A stretch of DNA of 64,000 nucleotides, taken from positions 1 through 64,000 of the IMG/VR virus record IMGVR_UViG_3300046002_004036, one strand, 5' to 3'. The DNA comes from a virus. Both the position numbers and the translations under genes were made by a program. The notes under the pieces were generated by a model. The model saw nothing but the letters and a program-made list of their open reading frames with translations. It had not been told where the DNA came from and searched no databases. Below are positions 5,862 to 12,412 of the stretch, one piece after another. Every line of letters begins with the position of its first letter. Within the stretch, counting starts at the first letter, position 1.

Positions 5862-6254
5862 TTAGGAATTCCAGTTCCATGTATGATCATACTTTTCGTA
5901 GGCATGAGTTCCATTAAGGCCATGTGTACTAATAAAAGCAGCAAATCCAGATACGTCAACAATTGTCTGGCTTACTCTCATAACTGTAAATGTCTGACCA
6001 TTCATTGCTGTATTATCACCGACAAGTCCGCTAACTGTTATTAGAAGTGGAGTGCTTTCTGGCATATAATCTGTTAAGTATGGAGGAAAAGAGTTATTAA
6101 AATACATTGTATTGTTGGTAAATTGTGCGTCATAGCCAACATCATTGAGGTTAACTGTTGATATACTTAGAGTTCTGGCAAATGTTGCTCCTGCGTTACC
6201 CATAATGTTACCTGGTCCTAAGATTGATCCTGGACCTAAAATTGATTTACTCAT
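5862..6254 (-). CDS. Structural-like protein with N-terminal GPG repeats (130 aa)
   Basis: Opens MSKSILGPGSILGPGNIMG, a doubled GPGxI motif also found at the end of the 5021-5254 protein. The rest is beta-rich (ITVSGLVGDNTAMNGQTFTVMRV), like small phage tail or decoration modules. Shine-Dalgarno AAAGGAG precedes the ATG and a TGATATAAT promoter lies upstream, the style used for other structural genes here. Confidence 0.6.
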   Translation of the reverse strand: MSKSILGPGSILGPGNIMGNAGATFARTLSISTVNLNDVGYDAQFTNNTMYFNNSFPPYLTDYMPESTPLLITVSGLVGDNTAMNGQTFTVMRVSQTIVDVSGFAAFISTHGLNGTHAYEKYDHTWNWNS

Positions 6255-6280
6255 GGAACTCTCCTTTAATTAATAAACTT

Positions 6281-6289
6281 ATTATATCA
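6281..6289 (-). promoter_or_regulatory. Extended -10 promoter (TGATATAAT)
   Basis: Minus-strand TGATATAAT followed by a leader of about 25 bases with AAAGGAG. Serves the 5862-6254 gene. The same element occurs before at least three other structural or secreted protein genes. Confidence 0.55.
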
Positions 6290-6298
6290 TTCTTTTAT

Positions 6299-6327
6299 TT
6301 GACAATACCCTGCCAAAAAGGTATACT
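6299..6327 (+). promoter_or_regulatory. Leaderless promoter, TTGACA-N17-TATACT
   Basis: TTGACA (6299-6304), 17 bases, TATACT (6322-6327), six bases, ATG at 6334. It is divergent from the minus-strand promoter at 6281-6289. Confidence 0.7.
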
Positions 6328-6333
6328 TAATGT

Positions 6334-6495
6334 ATGAGCCTAGATGATATGATGTTAAAAAAAGAAATAGCAGAACTATTAGATAAAGAATCCTATCGTA
6401 TATGGGACACTGCTAAAGTAATTAAAAATCAAGACTACCATGATGGGGTAGTCAAAGGTCTTAAAATGGCTGCCCAGTTTGTATCAAAACTATGA
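6334..6495 (+). CDS. Small hypothetical helical protein (53 aa)
   Basis: Starts MSLDDMMLKKEIAELLDKES and continues as one or two amphipathic helices. No motif is recognised. First gene of a chain of tiny overlapping genes; its TGA overlaps the next ATG. The start is fixed by the leaderless promoter. Confidence 0.65.
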   Translation: MSLDDMMLKKEIAELLDKESYRIWDTAKVIKNQDYHDGVVKGLKMAAQFVSKL

Positions 6496-6698
6496 TTAAT
6501 ATGGATATTCCAGATCCATTCCAAACCTTTGTAACTAAGAAATATGCAAACTATAAAGGTATGCTTTATGATTTTTTTGCAAGGGAATGGACTGGTAAAT
6601 GTTATTGTTGTAATTTAGACCTTTATGCCCCGACTAAAAAAGAGTATACTAATAACAGGCTATACCATACAAGAAATGAGTGCACTGGTGGATACTGA
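6492..6698 (+). CDS. Cys-rich small protein (68 aa)
   Basis: Contains GKCYCCNLDLYAP around residues 35-47 and a terminal H-x5-C (YHTRNECTGGY), plausible zinc ligands (CxCC ... H/C). ATGA overlap with the preceding gene. Function unknown. Confidence 0.6.
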   Translation: MINMDIPDPFQTFVTKKYANYKGMLYDFFAREWTGKCYCCNLDLYAPTKKEYTNNRLYHTRNECTGGY

Positions 6699-6810
6699 AC
6701 AAACCTTTGATGATGAGTTTAATTTAGATGAGATTACTAAAGCTATTGTAGATAATGCTAAAGCTCAGGTTAAGGCTAACTATAGCAATAAGAAACGGCA
6801 TAAACAATGA
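6676..6810 (+). CDS. Small helical protein with basic tail (44 aa)
   Basis: From ATG 6676 the product is MSALVDTEQTFDDEFNLDE then a helix ending NKKRHKQ. A longer frame from 6625 would lie inside the previous gene, so the internal start is preferred, although no Shine-Dalgarno site is clear. Overlaps the next gene by four bases (ATGA). Confidence 0.45.
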   Translation: MSALVDTEQTFDDEFNLDEITKAIVDNAKAQVKANYSNKKRHKQ

Positions 6811-6923
6811 CAGGTATCACATGTGTAAACTGTTATGTTGCTGACGCTACTCAGGCATTACGAAGTGGTGTATATTGTGCAGAGTGCTATACTGATATGA
6901 TAAAGGGGGTTACAAATGATTAA
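6807..6923 (+). CDS. Zinc-ribbon micro-protein (38 aa)
   Basis: MTGITCVNCYVADATQALRS then GVYCAECYTDM: CVNC and CAEC pairs 17 residues apart form a complete minimal zinc ribbon. ATGA overlap upstream and overlap with the next micro-gene downstream support translation. Likely nucleic-acid or protein adaptor; no partner known. Confidence 0.6.
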   Translation: MTGITCVNCYVADATQALRSGVYCAECYTDMIKGVTND

Positions 6924-7005
6924 TGTTTTATTTCTTCTTCCCACATTTTTTGCAGGGTATATAGTATGCTATATTTCTATGACATATAAGGTTGACCAAG
7001 ATTAA
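6916..7005 (+). CDS. Single-span membrane micro-protein (29 aa)
   Basis: MINVLFLLPTFFAGYIVCYI then SMTYKVDQD: one transmembrane helix and a short polar tail. AAAGGGGG lies eight bases before the ATG and is a good ribosome-binding site. Overlaps the previous gene by 8 bases. Confidence 0.5.
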   Translation: MINVLFLLPTFFAGYIVCYISMTYKVDQD

Positions 7006-7018
7006 AGAGCCACGCATT

Positions 7019-7153
7019 ATGCAAATGGACTGGAAAGCCCTAGGCTATGAAAGGCAGTATAAAAATGGAAGACTTAGATGGGTACCTAAAGAGGTTTACC
7101 AAGCAACACAAGACCAAGATACTACCACTGAGGTGGATAGCAAACCTTTGTGA
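7019..7153 (+). CDS. Small hypothetical protein (44 aa)
   Basis: Reads MQMDWKALGYERQYKNGRLR then WVPKEVYQATQDQDTTTEVD and SKPL. The composition and the 'NGRLRWVPKEVY' phrase look like real protein. It overlaps the 7047-7340 frame over more than 100 bases; one of the two N-terminal regions is probably not translated. Confidence 0.4.
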   Translation: MQMDWKALGYERQYKNGRLRWVPKEVYQATQDQDTTTEVDSKPL

Positions 7154-7340
7154 AAAGCCTGCTCACTATCATTTAGATTGGGCTTTACACTATAGTGATC
7201 ATGATGATTATGGGTTTGTTTATAAATACCACGCAATTTTGTCTAATTGGTTTTATAAGCCTTACCTTAAGTGGGGAACTGTTTATAGGTTAGATGTTGA
7301 TAAGCCAAGTGTAATGGGTAAATCTTGGGATAAAGAATGA
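7047..7340 (+). CDS. Hypothetical aromatic-rich protein (up to 97 aa)
   Basis: The C-terminal two thirds (HYHLDWALHYSDHDDYGFVY, WFYKPYLKWGTVYRLDVDKP) read as genuine coding sequence. The N-terminal third shares DNA with the 7019-7153 frame, so the true start may be a later, non-ATG codon near 7140. No family recognised. Confidence 0.45.
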   Translation: MKGSIKMEDLDGYLKRFTKQHKTKILPLRWIANLCEKPAHYHLDWALHYSDHDDYGFVYKYHAILSNWFYKPYLKWGTVYRLDVDKPSVMGKSWDKE

Positions 7341-7346
7341 TATAAT
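7338..7346 (+). promoter_or_regulatory. Extended -10 promoter (TGATATAAT)
   Basis: TGATATAAT, then about 20 bases of leader with AAAGGAC before the ATG at 7374. Matches the element at 10076-10084 including the flanking AA and a downstream GTTATT. Confidence 0.6.
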
Positions 7347-7373
7347 ATAGTTATTCTAACAAAGGACTAACTG

Positions 7374-7691
7374 ATGGGTCGCAAAGATTTTCCAGAGGCA
7401 TCTATCTCATCAACTAATTCTTCAATTAATACAAGTCAAACTTTAACTGCAGGAGTTAGATACTTTGTAGATACTTCTGCTGCAAGAACTTTAACTCTTC
7501 CTTCTACTCCAAATGTGGGGGATCAAATTGAAGTATTTGATGCAACAGGAACAACAGCAACGTATAATATAACAATAGTTCCAGATGGTCTTAAAATAAA
7601 CGGAGCAGTTCAAAATTACATAATTGATGTTAATGGTGCAGCAACAACACTGACATACACAGGCTCAACATATGGATGGAAGGCAAGATAA
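7374..7691 (+). CDS. Phage structural (tail-fibre-like) protein (105 aa)
   Basis: Ser/Thr/Ala-rich N-terminus, then a domain with YFVDTSAARTLTLPSTPNVGDQIEVFD. This is the 'trimeric fibre' phrase in which DTSAA-TLTLP precedes GD-I-V-D, common in phage fibre knobs and head fibres. Stop overlaps the next start (TAATG). Probably a virion appendage together with 7691-9385. Confidence 0.65.
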   Translation: MGRKDFPEASISSTNSSINTSQTLTAGVRYFVDTSAARTLTLPSTPNVGDQIEVFDATGTTATYNITIVPDGLKINGAVQNYIIDVNGAATTLTYTGSTYGWKAR

Positions 7692-9385
7692 TGACACTTA
7701 ATTACTCAAACATATTGGGCGGAATACAACAAGGAAATACTGCATCTAGACCAACCGATCCTGATAATGGACTACTATACTATAATACAGAATTAACTTA
7801 TTTTGAAAGTTTTGTAGGTGGGGCATGGTTTCCAATTGCAGCTCCTCCAGCCGTACCAACTTCTGTTATCCCTACAAATGCGGGAACTGGAAGAGCCTAT
7901 AATAATGGGTCGGCATCAATAGCATTTACACCATCAACTATTGGTGGATATCCAACATCCTATATAGTTACTCCTACACCTGCAACTTCACCAACAACTT
8001 TTACTGCAGCTTCCAGCCCAATTGTTGTAACTGGACTTGCTTCAAGTACACAGTACACATATGTGGCACAAAGCAGCAGCGCATACGGAACATCTGGAAA
8101 TTCAACAGTATCTTCAGCAGTTACTGCAACAACTGTGCCACAGGCACCTACAATTGGAGCAGCATCTGCTGCAGCTGGATATACAGCTCAAGTAACATAT
8201 ACAGCAGGAGCAACTGGAGGCGCAGTCGCTACATATACTGCAACATCTACTCCAGGATCACTTACAGGTACTGGCACAAGCCCAATTACTGTCGCTGGAC
8301 TAACAAACGGCACTGCATATACATTTACAGTTACAGCAACTAATGCAAATGGAACATCTTTGCAAAGCGCTGCATCAAATTCAATAACAGCAGAATTAGC
8401 ACCAATCCCTAGCTACCTTGCAGTTGGCAACTACAGTACACCTTATATATATGCTGCATCTTTTTCTAAAGGTGGTGGAGTAAGTTCAGCTTTTGCTAAT
8501 CCTGCTTCATTGCCTGCAAATATAACATCTAATGTTGAATTTAATTCAGATAGTTCAAGACTTGCTTATGCAGATAATCAATCCCCATACTTAGTATACA
8601 ACTATGGATTCTCTGCATCTGGATTTGGAACTAAAAGCGCTTCTGCAACTTTAGCTCAGGTTAAAGCTGCAGGCGGTTATGAATCTTCTATTATGAATAA
8701 AGCAAAAACTATATCAATCTGGGGTGATGGTAATTTTAGAGTAGTTTCAATTCCATTTACTGGAGCAGGATTTGGTACGGGTAACGTAAATATTCTTGGT
8801 GGCAACGGCTGCATGGCTTTAGAAATGAATTCAAATGATACTGTACTTTTTGCTGGAGGATCTACAACACAATTGACTGCTGTAAATTATTCTAATTCAA
8901 CTTATGCTGGTACTGCTTTTACTGCTCCCGCTAGCATGCCTGCATCAGGTACTACTTATGGTATATCAATAAATTCAACTGAAAATGTTGTTGCATTTGC
9001 TACAGTAAATTTAAAAAATATTTATTCATATGCTTGGTCAAACTCAACTGGATGGGGAACTAAATATACTGATACCGTATCTAGTTCTTCAAGTATAGGA
9101 AGAGTGGCTCAGTTTAGCGGTGATGGAAACTATCTTTTTGCGGGTTGCGACAATGGCCTTTATCAATTTCCTTTTTCAGTAGGATCAGGATTTGGCACTA
9201 GAGTAACTACTGCAATTGGAGCTACAAATTCTGCAAGATTTAATACTGCAAAAGACACACTTGCAGTTACTTCTTATTCTGCTGGTTTTAAAGTGTATCC
9301 CTGGACTGGTACTGAATTTGGGACTAGATATTCTGGTGGAACATTGCCTACTACAGGACAACAGAGACTAGCATTCTCAGGATAA
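7691..9385 (+). CDS. Fn3 plus beta-propeller-like adhesin (564 aa)
   Basis: After a short N-terminal segment (residues 1-60, LLYYNTELTYFESFVGGAWFP, typical of fibre attachment ends) come two fibronectin-III domains (about 60-230; ASPIVVTGLASSTQYTYVAQ and SPITVAGLTNGTAYTFTVTA). The C-terminal 320 residues have repeating blades of about 45-55 residues, each ending FGTK/FGTR/WGTK (ASGFGTKSA, STGWGTKYT, GSGFGTRVT, GTEFGTRYS). This resembles a beta-propeller. The start at 7691 is set by TAATG overlap. No signal peptide, so virion-attached rather than secreted; receptor binding is likely but inferred. Confidence 0.65.
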   Translation: MTLNYSNILGGIQQGNTASRPTDPDNGLLYYNTELTYFESFVGGAWFPIAAPPAVPTSVIPTNAGTGRAYNNGSASIAFTPSTIGGYPTSYIVTPTPATSPTTFTAASSPIVVTGLASSTQYTYVAQSSSAYGTSGNSTVSSAVTATTVPQAPTIGAASAAAGYTAQVTYTAGATGGAVATYTATSTPGSLTGTGTSPITVAGLTNGTAYTFTVTATNANGTSLQSAASNSITAELAPIPSYLAVGNYSTPYIYAASFSKGGGVSSAFANPASLPANITSNVEFNSDSSRLAYADNQSPYLVYNYGFSASGFGTKSASATLAQVKAAGGYESSIMNKAKTISIWGDGNFRVVSIPFTGAGFGTGNVNILGGNGCMALEMNSNDTVLFAGGSTTQLTAVNYSNSTYAGTAFTAPASMPASGTTYGISINSTENVVAFATVNLKNIYSYAWSNSTGWGTKYTDTVSSSSSIGRVAQFSGDGNYLFAGCDNGLYQFPFSVGSGFGTRVTTAIGATNSARFNTAKDTLAVTSYSAGFKVYPWTGTEFGTRYSGGTLPTTGQQRLAFSG

Positions 9386-9398
9386 CTTACAAAACATA

Positions 9399-9426
9399 TT
9401 GACTATAACTAAAAAGATGATATACT
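9399..9426 (+). promoter_or_regulatory. Promoter for 9458 gene
   Basis: TTGACT (9399-9404), 16-base spacer, TATACT (9421-9426). A leader of about 25 bases contains AGGAAGGAAG before the ATG at 9458. Confidence 0.6.
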
Positions 9427-9457
9427 AATAATCTACAGATAGGAAGGAAGTACAAAA

Positions 9458-9742
9458 ATGTCAGATTTAACACCGTACCAAATGAGAGAGCAAGAAGTTG
9501 CTGCATATAAAGCTAATATTGATACTTATACAGCAATTATTAATTCAATTGAAGGAACATGGGATGCCGACCTTGTTCAATTTAAAGATATGGATCCACA
9601 TACTGCAGCAGGACAATGCTCATTAGAGCGTATTGAGCGCCTAGCAGAATTGCAATTGCATGATCGTATGCAATACCTTGTCCGCACAGAAACAATTGAG
9701 TGGTTCAAGTCAAAATCAATTCTTGCAACAATGACTCCATAG
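9458..9742 (+). CDS. Hypothetical helical protein (94 aa)
   Basis: Helical and polar (YQMREQEVAAYKANIDTYTA, CSLERIERLAELQLHDRMQY). It lies between two adhesin modules with its own promoter and strong Shine-Dalgarno site. Size and position fit a fibre chaperone or assembly helper, but no motif proves it. Confidence 0.6.
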   Translation: MSDLTPYQMREQEVAAYKANIDTYTAIINSIEGTWDADLVQFKDMDPHTAAGQCSLERIERLAELQLHDRMQYLVRTETIEWFKSKSILATMTP

Positions 9743-9754
9743 GCTATACAATAT

Positions 9755-9898
9755 TTATTTAATATAATAGATTGGTTTGTCAATAGCCCTGTCGTCACCA
9801 ATAATGACACGACCAGATTTTTCCATATCTAATAGGATAGGATTAACCTGACCATAGACTATCGGGATCAATGGGGAACTACATTTTGTACATATAAT
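9755..9898 (-). CDS. Zinc-knuckle protein, non-standard start (about 47 aa)
   Basis: Minus-strand frame CTKCSSPLIPIVYGQVNPIL then LDMEKSGRVIIGDDRAIDKP, closely resembling a widespread small family ('C-x-x-C-G-x-x-x-VPIVYGYP ... G-x-x-x-LGG'). A stop lies just upstream, so the only starts that keep the Cys pair are ATT (9898) or ATA. Either it uses a rare start codon or it is a decaying gene. Confidence 0.45.
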   Translation of the reverse strand: MICTKCSSPLIPIVYGQVNPILLDMEKSGRVIIGDDRAIDKPIYYIK

Positions 9899-9913
9899 TT
9901 AATCATACCACAC

Positions 9914-9942
9914 TTGCAGCCAAACCCAAAGTTTGCTATACT
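9914..9942 (+). promoter_or_regulatory. Leaderless promoter
   Basis: TTGCAG (9914-9919), 17-base spacer, TATACT (9937-9942), six bases, ATG at 9949. Confidence 0.6.
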
Positions 9943-9948
9943 AAGTAT

Positions 9949-10074
9949 ATGAAAAACACTTATAAATGTCCAGATTGCAAAACCTCTATAGTTATTACTA
10001 CTAAGGTTCATGAGTTACCAGAATCAATTATATGCCCTTGCGAAACGGTAATGCCTCTCAATTCTTCTAAATAA
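9949..10074 (+). CDS. Zinc-ribbon micro-protein (41 aa)
   Basis: MKNTYKCPDCKTSIVITTKV then HELPESIICPCETVMPLNSS: CPDC and CPC pairs 20 residues apart. Driven by a clean leaderless promoter, which is the main support for the start. Function unknown. Confidence 0.6.
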   Translation: MKNTYKCPDCKTSIVITTKVHELPESIICPCETVMPLNSSK

Positions 10075-10075
10075 A

Positions 10076-10084
10076 TGATATAAT
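10076..10084 (+). promoter_or_regulatory. Extended -10 promoter (TGATATAAT)
   Basis: TGATATAAT just after the stop of the preceding micro-gene; leader of about 20 bases with AGGAG before ATG 10111. Confidence 0.6.
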
Positions 10085-10110
10085 GTTATTATCTAATTTA
10101 GGAGTAATTA

Positions 10111-10536
10111 ATGGCTCAAAACTTTTTTCCACTAAATCAAACAGGTACAGGATCAACTGTACTTAACACCTCTCCAACTCTTGCAACACCTATTATTAGT
10201 TCACCTAAAATCTCTAGCACTTATAGTGCTAAGACTGCTGCATATACATTTGCATCTGGCGATGAAGGTAACATCTTCTCAATGAACAACGCTGCATCTG
10301 TGCAGTTCAACATTCCTACCGATGCTACGTTCAACTTTGCAGTTGGTACTGAGTTTACAGTCTTTTGGACAACTGGTGCAGGTCAACCTACTATTGGTGC
10401 AGCAACTCCAGGCACAACAACTGTTATTTCAACTGGTGCTACTAGTGCCACACCTAAACTTCGTGTAGCCAACTCTGGTGCAACTTGCAAGAAAATTGCA
10501 GCCGACTCTTGGATTGTTTTTGGAGACCTTGCCTAA
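10111..10536 (+). CDS. Phage fibre or head-fibre-like structural protein (141 aa)
   Basis: MAQNFFPLNQTGTGSTVLNT then SPTLATPIISSPKISS is a fibre-like attachment phrase. It is followed by a beta domain with YTFASGDEGNIFSMNNAASV and FAVGTEFTVFWTTGAGQPTI. This is the 'TNAAAVTFTIPTNATVAFPVGTSI' type domain seen in many phage structural proteins. TAATG overlap couples it to the propeller-like protein, parallel to the 7374/7691 pair. Confidence 0.7.
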   Translation: MAQNFFPLNQTGTGSTVLNTSPTLATPIISSPKISSTYSAKTAAYTFASGDEGNIFSMNNAASVQFNIPTDATFNFAVGTEFTVFWTTGAGQPTIGAATPGTTTVISTGATSATPKLRVANSGATCKKIAADSWIVFGDLA

Positions 10537-11618
10537 TGCCAATGCTAGGAATTATGGCTTCAGCACTTTCTAGTATACCTCGTAGTTTAGGTTTAGTAGG
10601 ATATGCGTATCAAAGCGCAGCCAATGCAGTAGCCGCAAACATATACCCTTTGACAGCAAGTGCAGGTTTTGGTACTAAATATACCAATGCTTCATGGAGT
10701 CCTTTTGTTGGTAACGGGACTAATTTGAGTTCTACGCCAGATTTCAAATACATTGCGTCTGGTAGTACTAATCAACCTAACTCTGTTTTGAATTGGTCTT
10801 TTACTTCTGGCGGTGGTTGGGGTTCTCAACTTGCTCTTGGAACAGATGCCGCAACATACAGAAACAGAGTAACAACGTTTAGCGACAATTCTGCTTATTT
10901 TTCAATGTCAAGTTTTGACCCTTATTCAGGTGTTAGTTCTCCAAGAACTTATACATATACAAGTGCAGGAATGGGAAGTAAATACGCTGACCCTGCGGGA
11001 ACATATGGACCACTTGATGGTGGTGTTTCTACTAGCGTGGTATTTAGTCATTCAGGAACTGTATTGATTTCTGGTGCAAGTAAAGATGTTGTAGGTACAA
11101 GGTCAATTTTTAGTTGGCCGTGGAGTGCAAGTGGATATGGAACTAGAATGGCTGGTCCGCCAAATACTTTTTTTGACGTGACTCATCTAGCAAATATAAA
11201 TTATCAAGATACTTATGTTGTTGTAAGTGCTGATGGTTCATCTGGCGCACCATATAGTCAAGTTTATGCTTGGTCAAACTCATCAGGATTTGGAAGCGCA
11301 ATTAGTTCTCCAACCGTAACAGGTGCTACTGCTTCAAAAGGCGCAGGTTGGAATCGTGCAGGAACCGCTTTGGGAGTTCAATACAATGTTCTTGGTCCCA
11401 AGATATATGCTTGGTCGTCAGCAGGATACGGAACCGCTTACACAACAAGTTTGAGCGGTTTGGAATTTTCTCATTGGAATGTAGGAGATTCCATTATGAC
11501 TATGGGTGGCGGAAATGCTTTTCCTTGGTCAGACGCATCAGGTGTCGGAACACAATTTACTGCCCCTTCACCATCAGTTCCCGCCAACTATCAGGCTTTC
11601 GGAACGATAATTTCATGA
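10536..11618 (+). CDS. Beta-propeller-like adhesin (360 aa)
   Basis: The product is made of about seven blades with the recurring phrase SxxG[FYMW]G[TS][KR] (ASAGFGTKYT, TSAGMGSKYA, SASGYGTRMA, NSSGFGSAIS, SSAGYGTAYT, DASGVGTQFT). The same phrase is used in 7691-9385, so the two are related adhesins in separate modules. No signal peptide and no catalytic motif. Start 10536 from TAATG overlap; the longer frame from 10485 lies in the upstream gene. Likely cell-surface recognition. Confidence 0.65.
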   Translation: MPMLGIMASALSSIPRSLGLVGYAYQSAANAVAANIYPLTASAGFGTKYTNASWSPFVGNGTNLSSTPDFKYIASGSTNQPNSVLNWSFTSGGGWGSQLALGTDAATYRNRVTTFSDNSAYFSMSSFDPYSGVSSPRTYTYTSAGMGSKYADPAGTYGPLDGGVSTSVVFSHSGTVLISGASKDVVGTRSIFSWPWSASGYGTRMAGPPNTFFDVTHLANINYQDTYVVVSADGSSGAPYSQVYAWSNSSGFGSAISSPTVTGATASKGAGWNRAGTALGVQYNVLGPKIYAWSSAGYGTAYTTSLSGLEFSHWNVGDSIMTMGGGNAFPWSDASGVGTQFTAPSPSVPANYQAFGTIIS

Positions 11619-11776
11619 AACGTGCAATATACGGCGCAGTCGCCGCAGCAACTGCTGCTGGTGGTTTAGGTGGTGGAGGAACAAACTACGGCGGTGGCGG
11701 TGGTGGTGGTTCTGGTATTACTAATACTACTGGTGGTGCGGGTGCTCCTGGCGTTGTTCGTATTGTCAAATACTAA
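11615..11776 (+). CDS. Glycine-rich tail-tip-like protein (53 aa)
   Basis: MKRAIYGAVAAATAAGG, then long Gly runs, ending GAGAPGVVRIVKY. The ending matches the last strand of Gly-rich phage fibre tips ('GG-x-G-VVIIRY'), which is normally the C-terminus of a much larger fibre. Here it is a free-standing product coupled (ATGA) to the propeller protein, possibly a detachable tip. The longer frame from 11348 is an antiphase reading of the upstream gene. Confidence 0.6.
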   Translation: MKRAIYGAVAAATAAGGLGGGGTNYGGGGGGGSGITNTTGGAGAPGVVRIVKY

Positions 11777-11849
11777 ATAAATAATTGGATACATTTGTAA
11801 GCAGTCTTATACCCCTGTTTAGGGATATAGATGATGCAGTAGATCAATA

Positions 11850-11878
11850 TTGACAAACCTCCCAACCTCTGATACACT
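11850..11878 (+). promoter_or_regulatory. Leaderless promoter, TTGACA-N17-TACACT
   Basis: TTGACA (11850-11855), 17 bases, TACACT (11873-11878), six bases, ATG at 11885. The rest of 11777-11849 holds nothing recognisable. Confidence 0.7.
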
Positions 11879-11884
11879 TATATC

Positions 11885-12094
11885 ATGTGGTCGTGGGTAT
11901 TAGCCTGTATAGGCATTTTGGGGATATTTCTTGTTGGTCGTAAGACCGTATGGGGATGGCTTATTCTTTGCGCTAATGAATGCCTTTGGATTGCCTATGC
12001 CCTTAGTACAAAACAATATGGATTTATTTTTATGGCTGTAGCATATGCTGCGGTATATATTAAATCATTTATACATTGGAGAAAAGATGTCTGA
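11885..12094 (+). CDS. Small two- to three-span membrane protein (69 aa)
   Basis: MWSWVLACIGILGIFLVG, WGWLILCANECLWIAYALST and FIFMAVAYAAVYIKSFIHW are three hydrophobic spans, ending WRKDV. The pattern 'GRKTVWGW ... LWIAYAL ... QYGFI' resembles small PnuC-like phage membrane proteins of unknown role. Start fixed by the leaderless promoter; overlaps the next gene by 8 bases. Confidence 0.65.
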   Translation: MWSWVLACIGILGIFLVGRKTVWGWLILCANECLWIAYALSTKQYGFIFMAVAYAAVYIKSFIHWRKDV

Positions 12095-12317
12095 TTGGAC
12101 AGATGAATTAACGGATAAACAAAAGAATAACATTATGGATCTTATTGTTACTACTGTTAAAGAAATTAGAACTCAGATGGATCAAGATATTTTATTTACC
12201 CAGCAAATTTGGGAACGTAAAGGGTTTTTAAAGAGTCGCAGGACTCGTAAAGCTTTTGATGCATGCCGTTCAATTGTGCAAGGTAAAAATGAAGTGTTTG
12301 AAGATAGTAATGGCTAA
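12087..12317 (+). CDS. Hypothetical helical protein (76 aa)
   Basis: Start at 12087 follows GGAGAAAAG. Acidic N-terminal half and a basic helix (KGFLKSRRTRKAFDACRS). No motif. A tRNA gene follows 18 bases after the stop. Confidence 0.6.
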   Translation: MSDWTDELTDKQKNNIMDLIVTTVKEIRTQMDQDILFTQQIWERKGFLKSRRTRKAFDACRSIVQGKNEVFEDSNG

Positions 12318-12335
12318 TTTAAAACCTAAAACCAA

Positions 12336-12409
12336 GCAGCAGTAGCTTAGTTGGTCAAAGCCCCGAACTCATGATTCGGTAATCGTAGGTTCAAGTCCTA
12401 CCTGCTGTA
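12336..12409 (+). tRNA. tRNA with CAT anticodon (Met-type)
   Basis: A full cloverleaf can be drawn. Acceptor GCAGCAG (12336-12342) pairs with CTGCTGT (12402-12408, one G-U); D stem GCTT/AAGC; anticodon stem CCGAA/TTCGG with loop CTCATGA; T stem GTAGG/CCTAC with loop TTCAAGT; discriminator A. CCA is not encoded. CAT may decode Met, initiate, or be lysidine-modified to read ATA Ile; the G at position 37 is unusual. The opposing gene ends four bases downstream. Confidence 0.9.
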
Positions 12410-12412
12410 CTT

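Noticed and set aside
9780-9900. Treating 9743-9948 as empty intergenic DNA
   Set aside because: A minus-strand zinc protein frame resembling a known family is visible, so it was annotated with low confidence instead.
7374-11776. Diversity-generating retroelement in the adhesin region
   Set aside because: No reverse transcriptase gene and no template/variable repeat pair was seen in the window.
12336-12409. attP-type integration site in the tRNA
   Set aside because: Full-length tRNA with all stems and no integrase in the window; no reason to call an attachment site.
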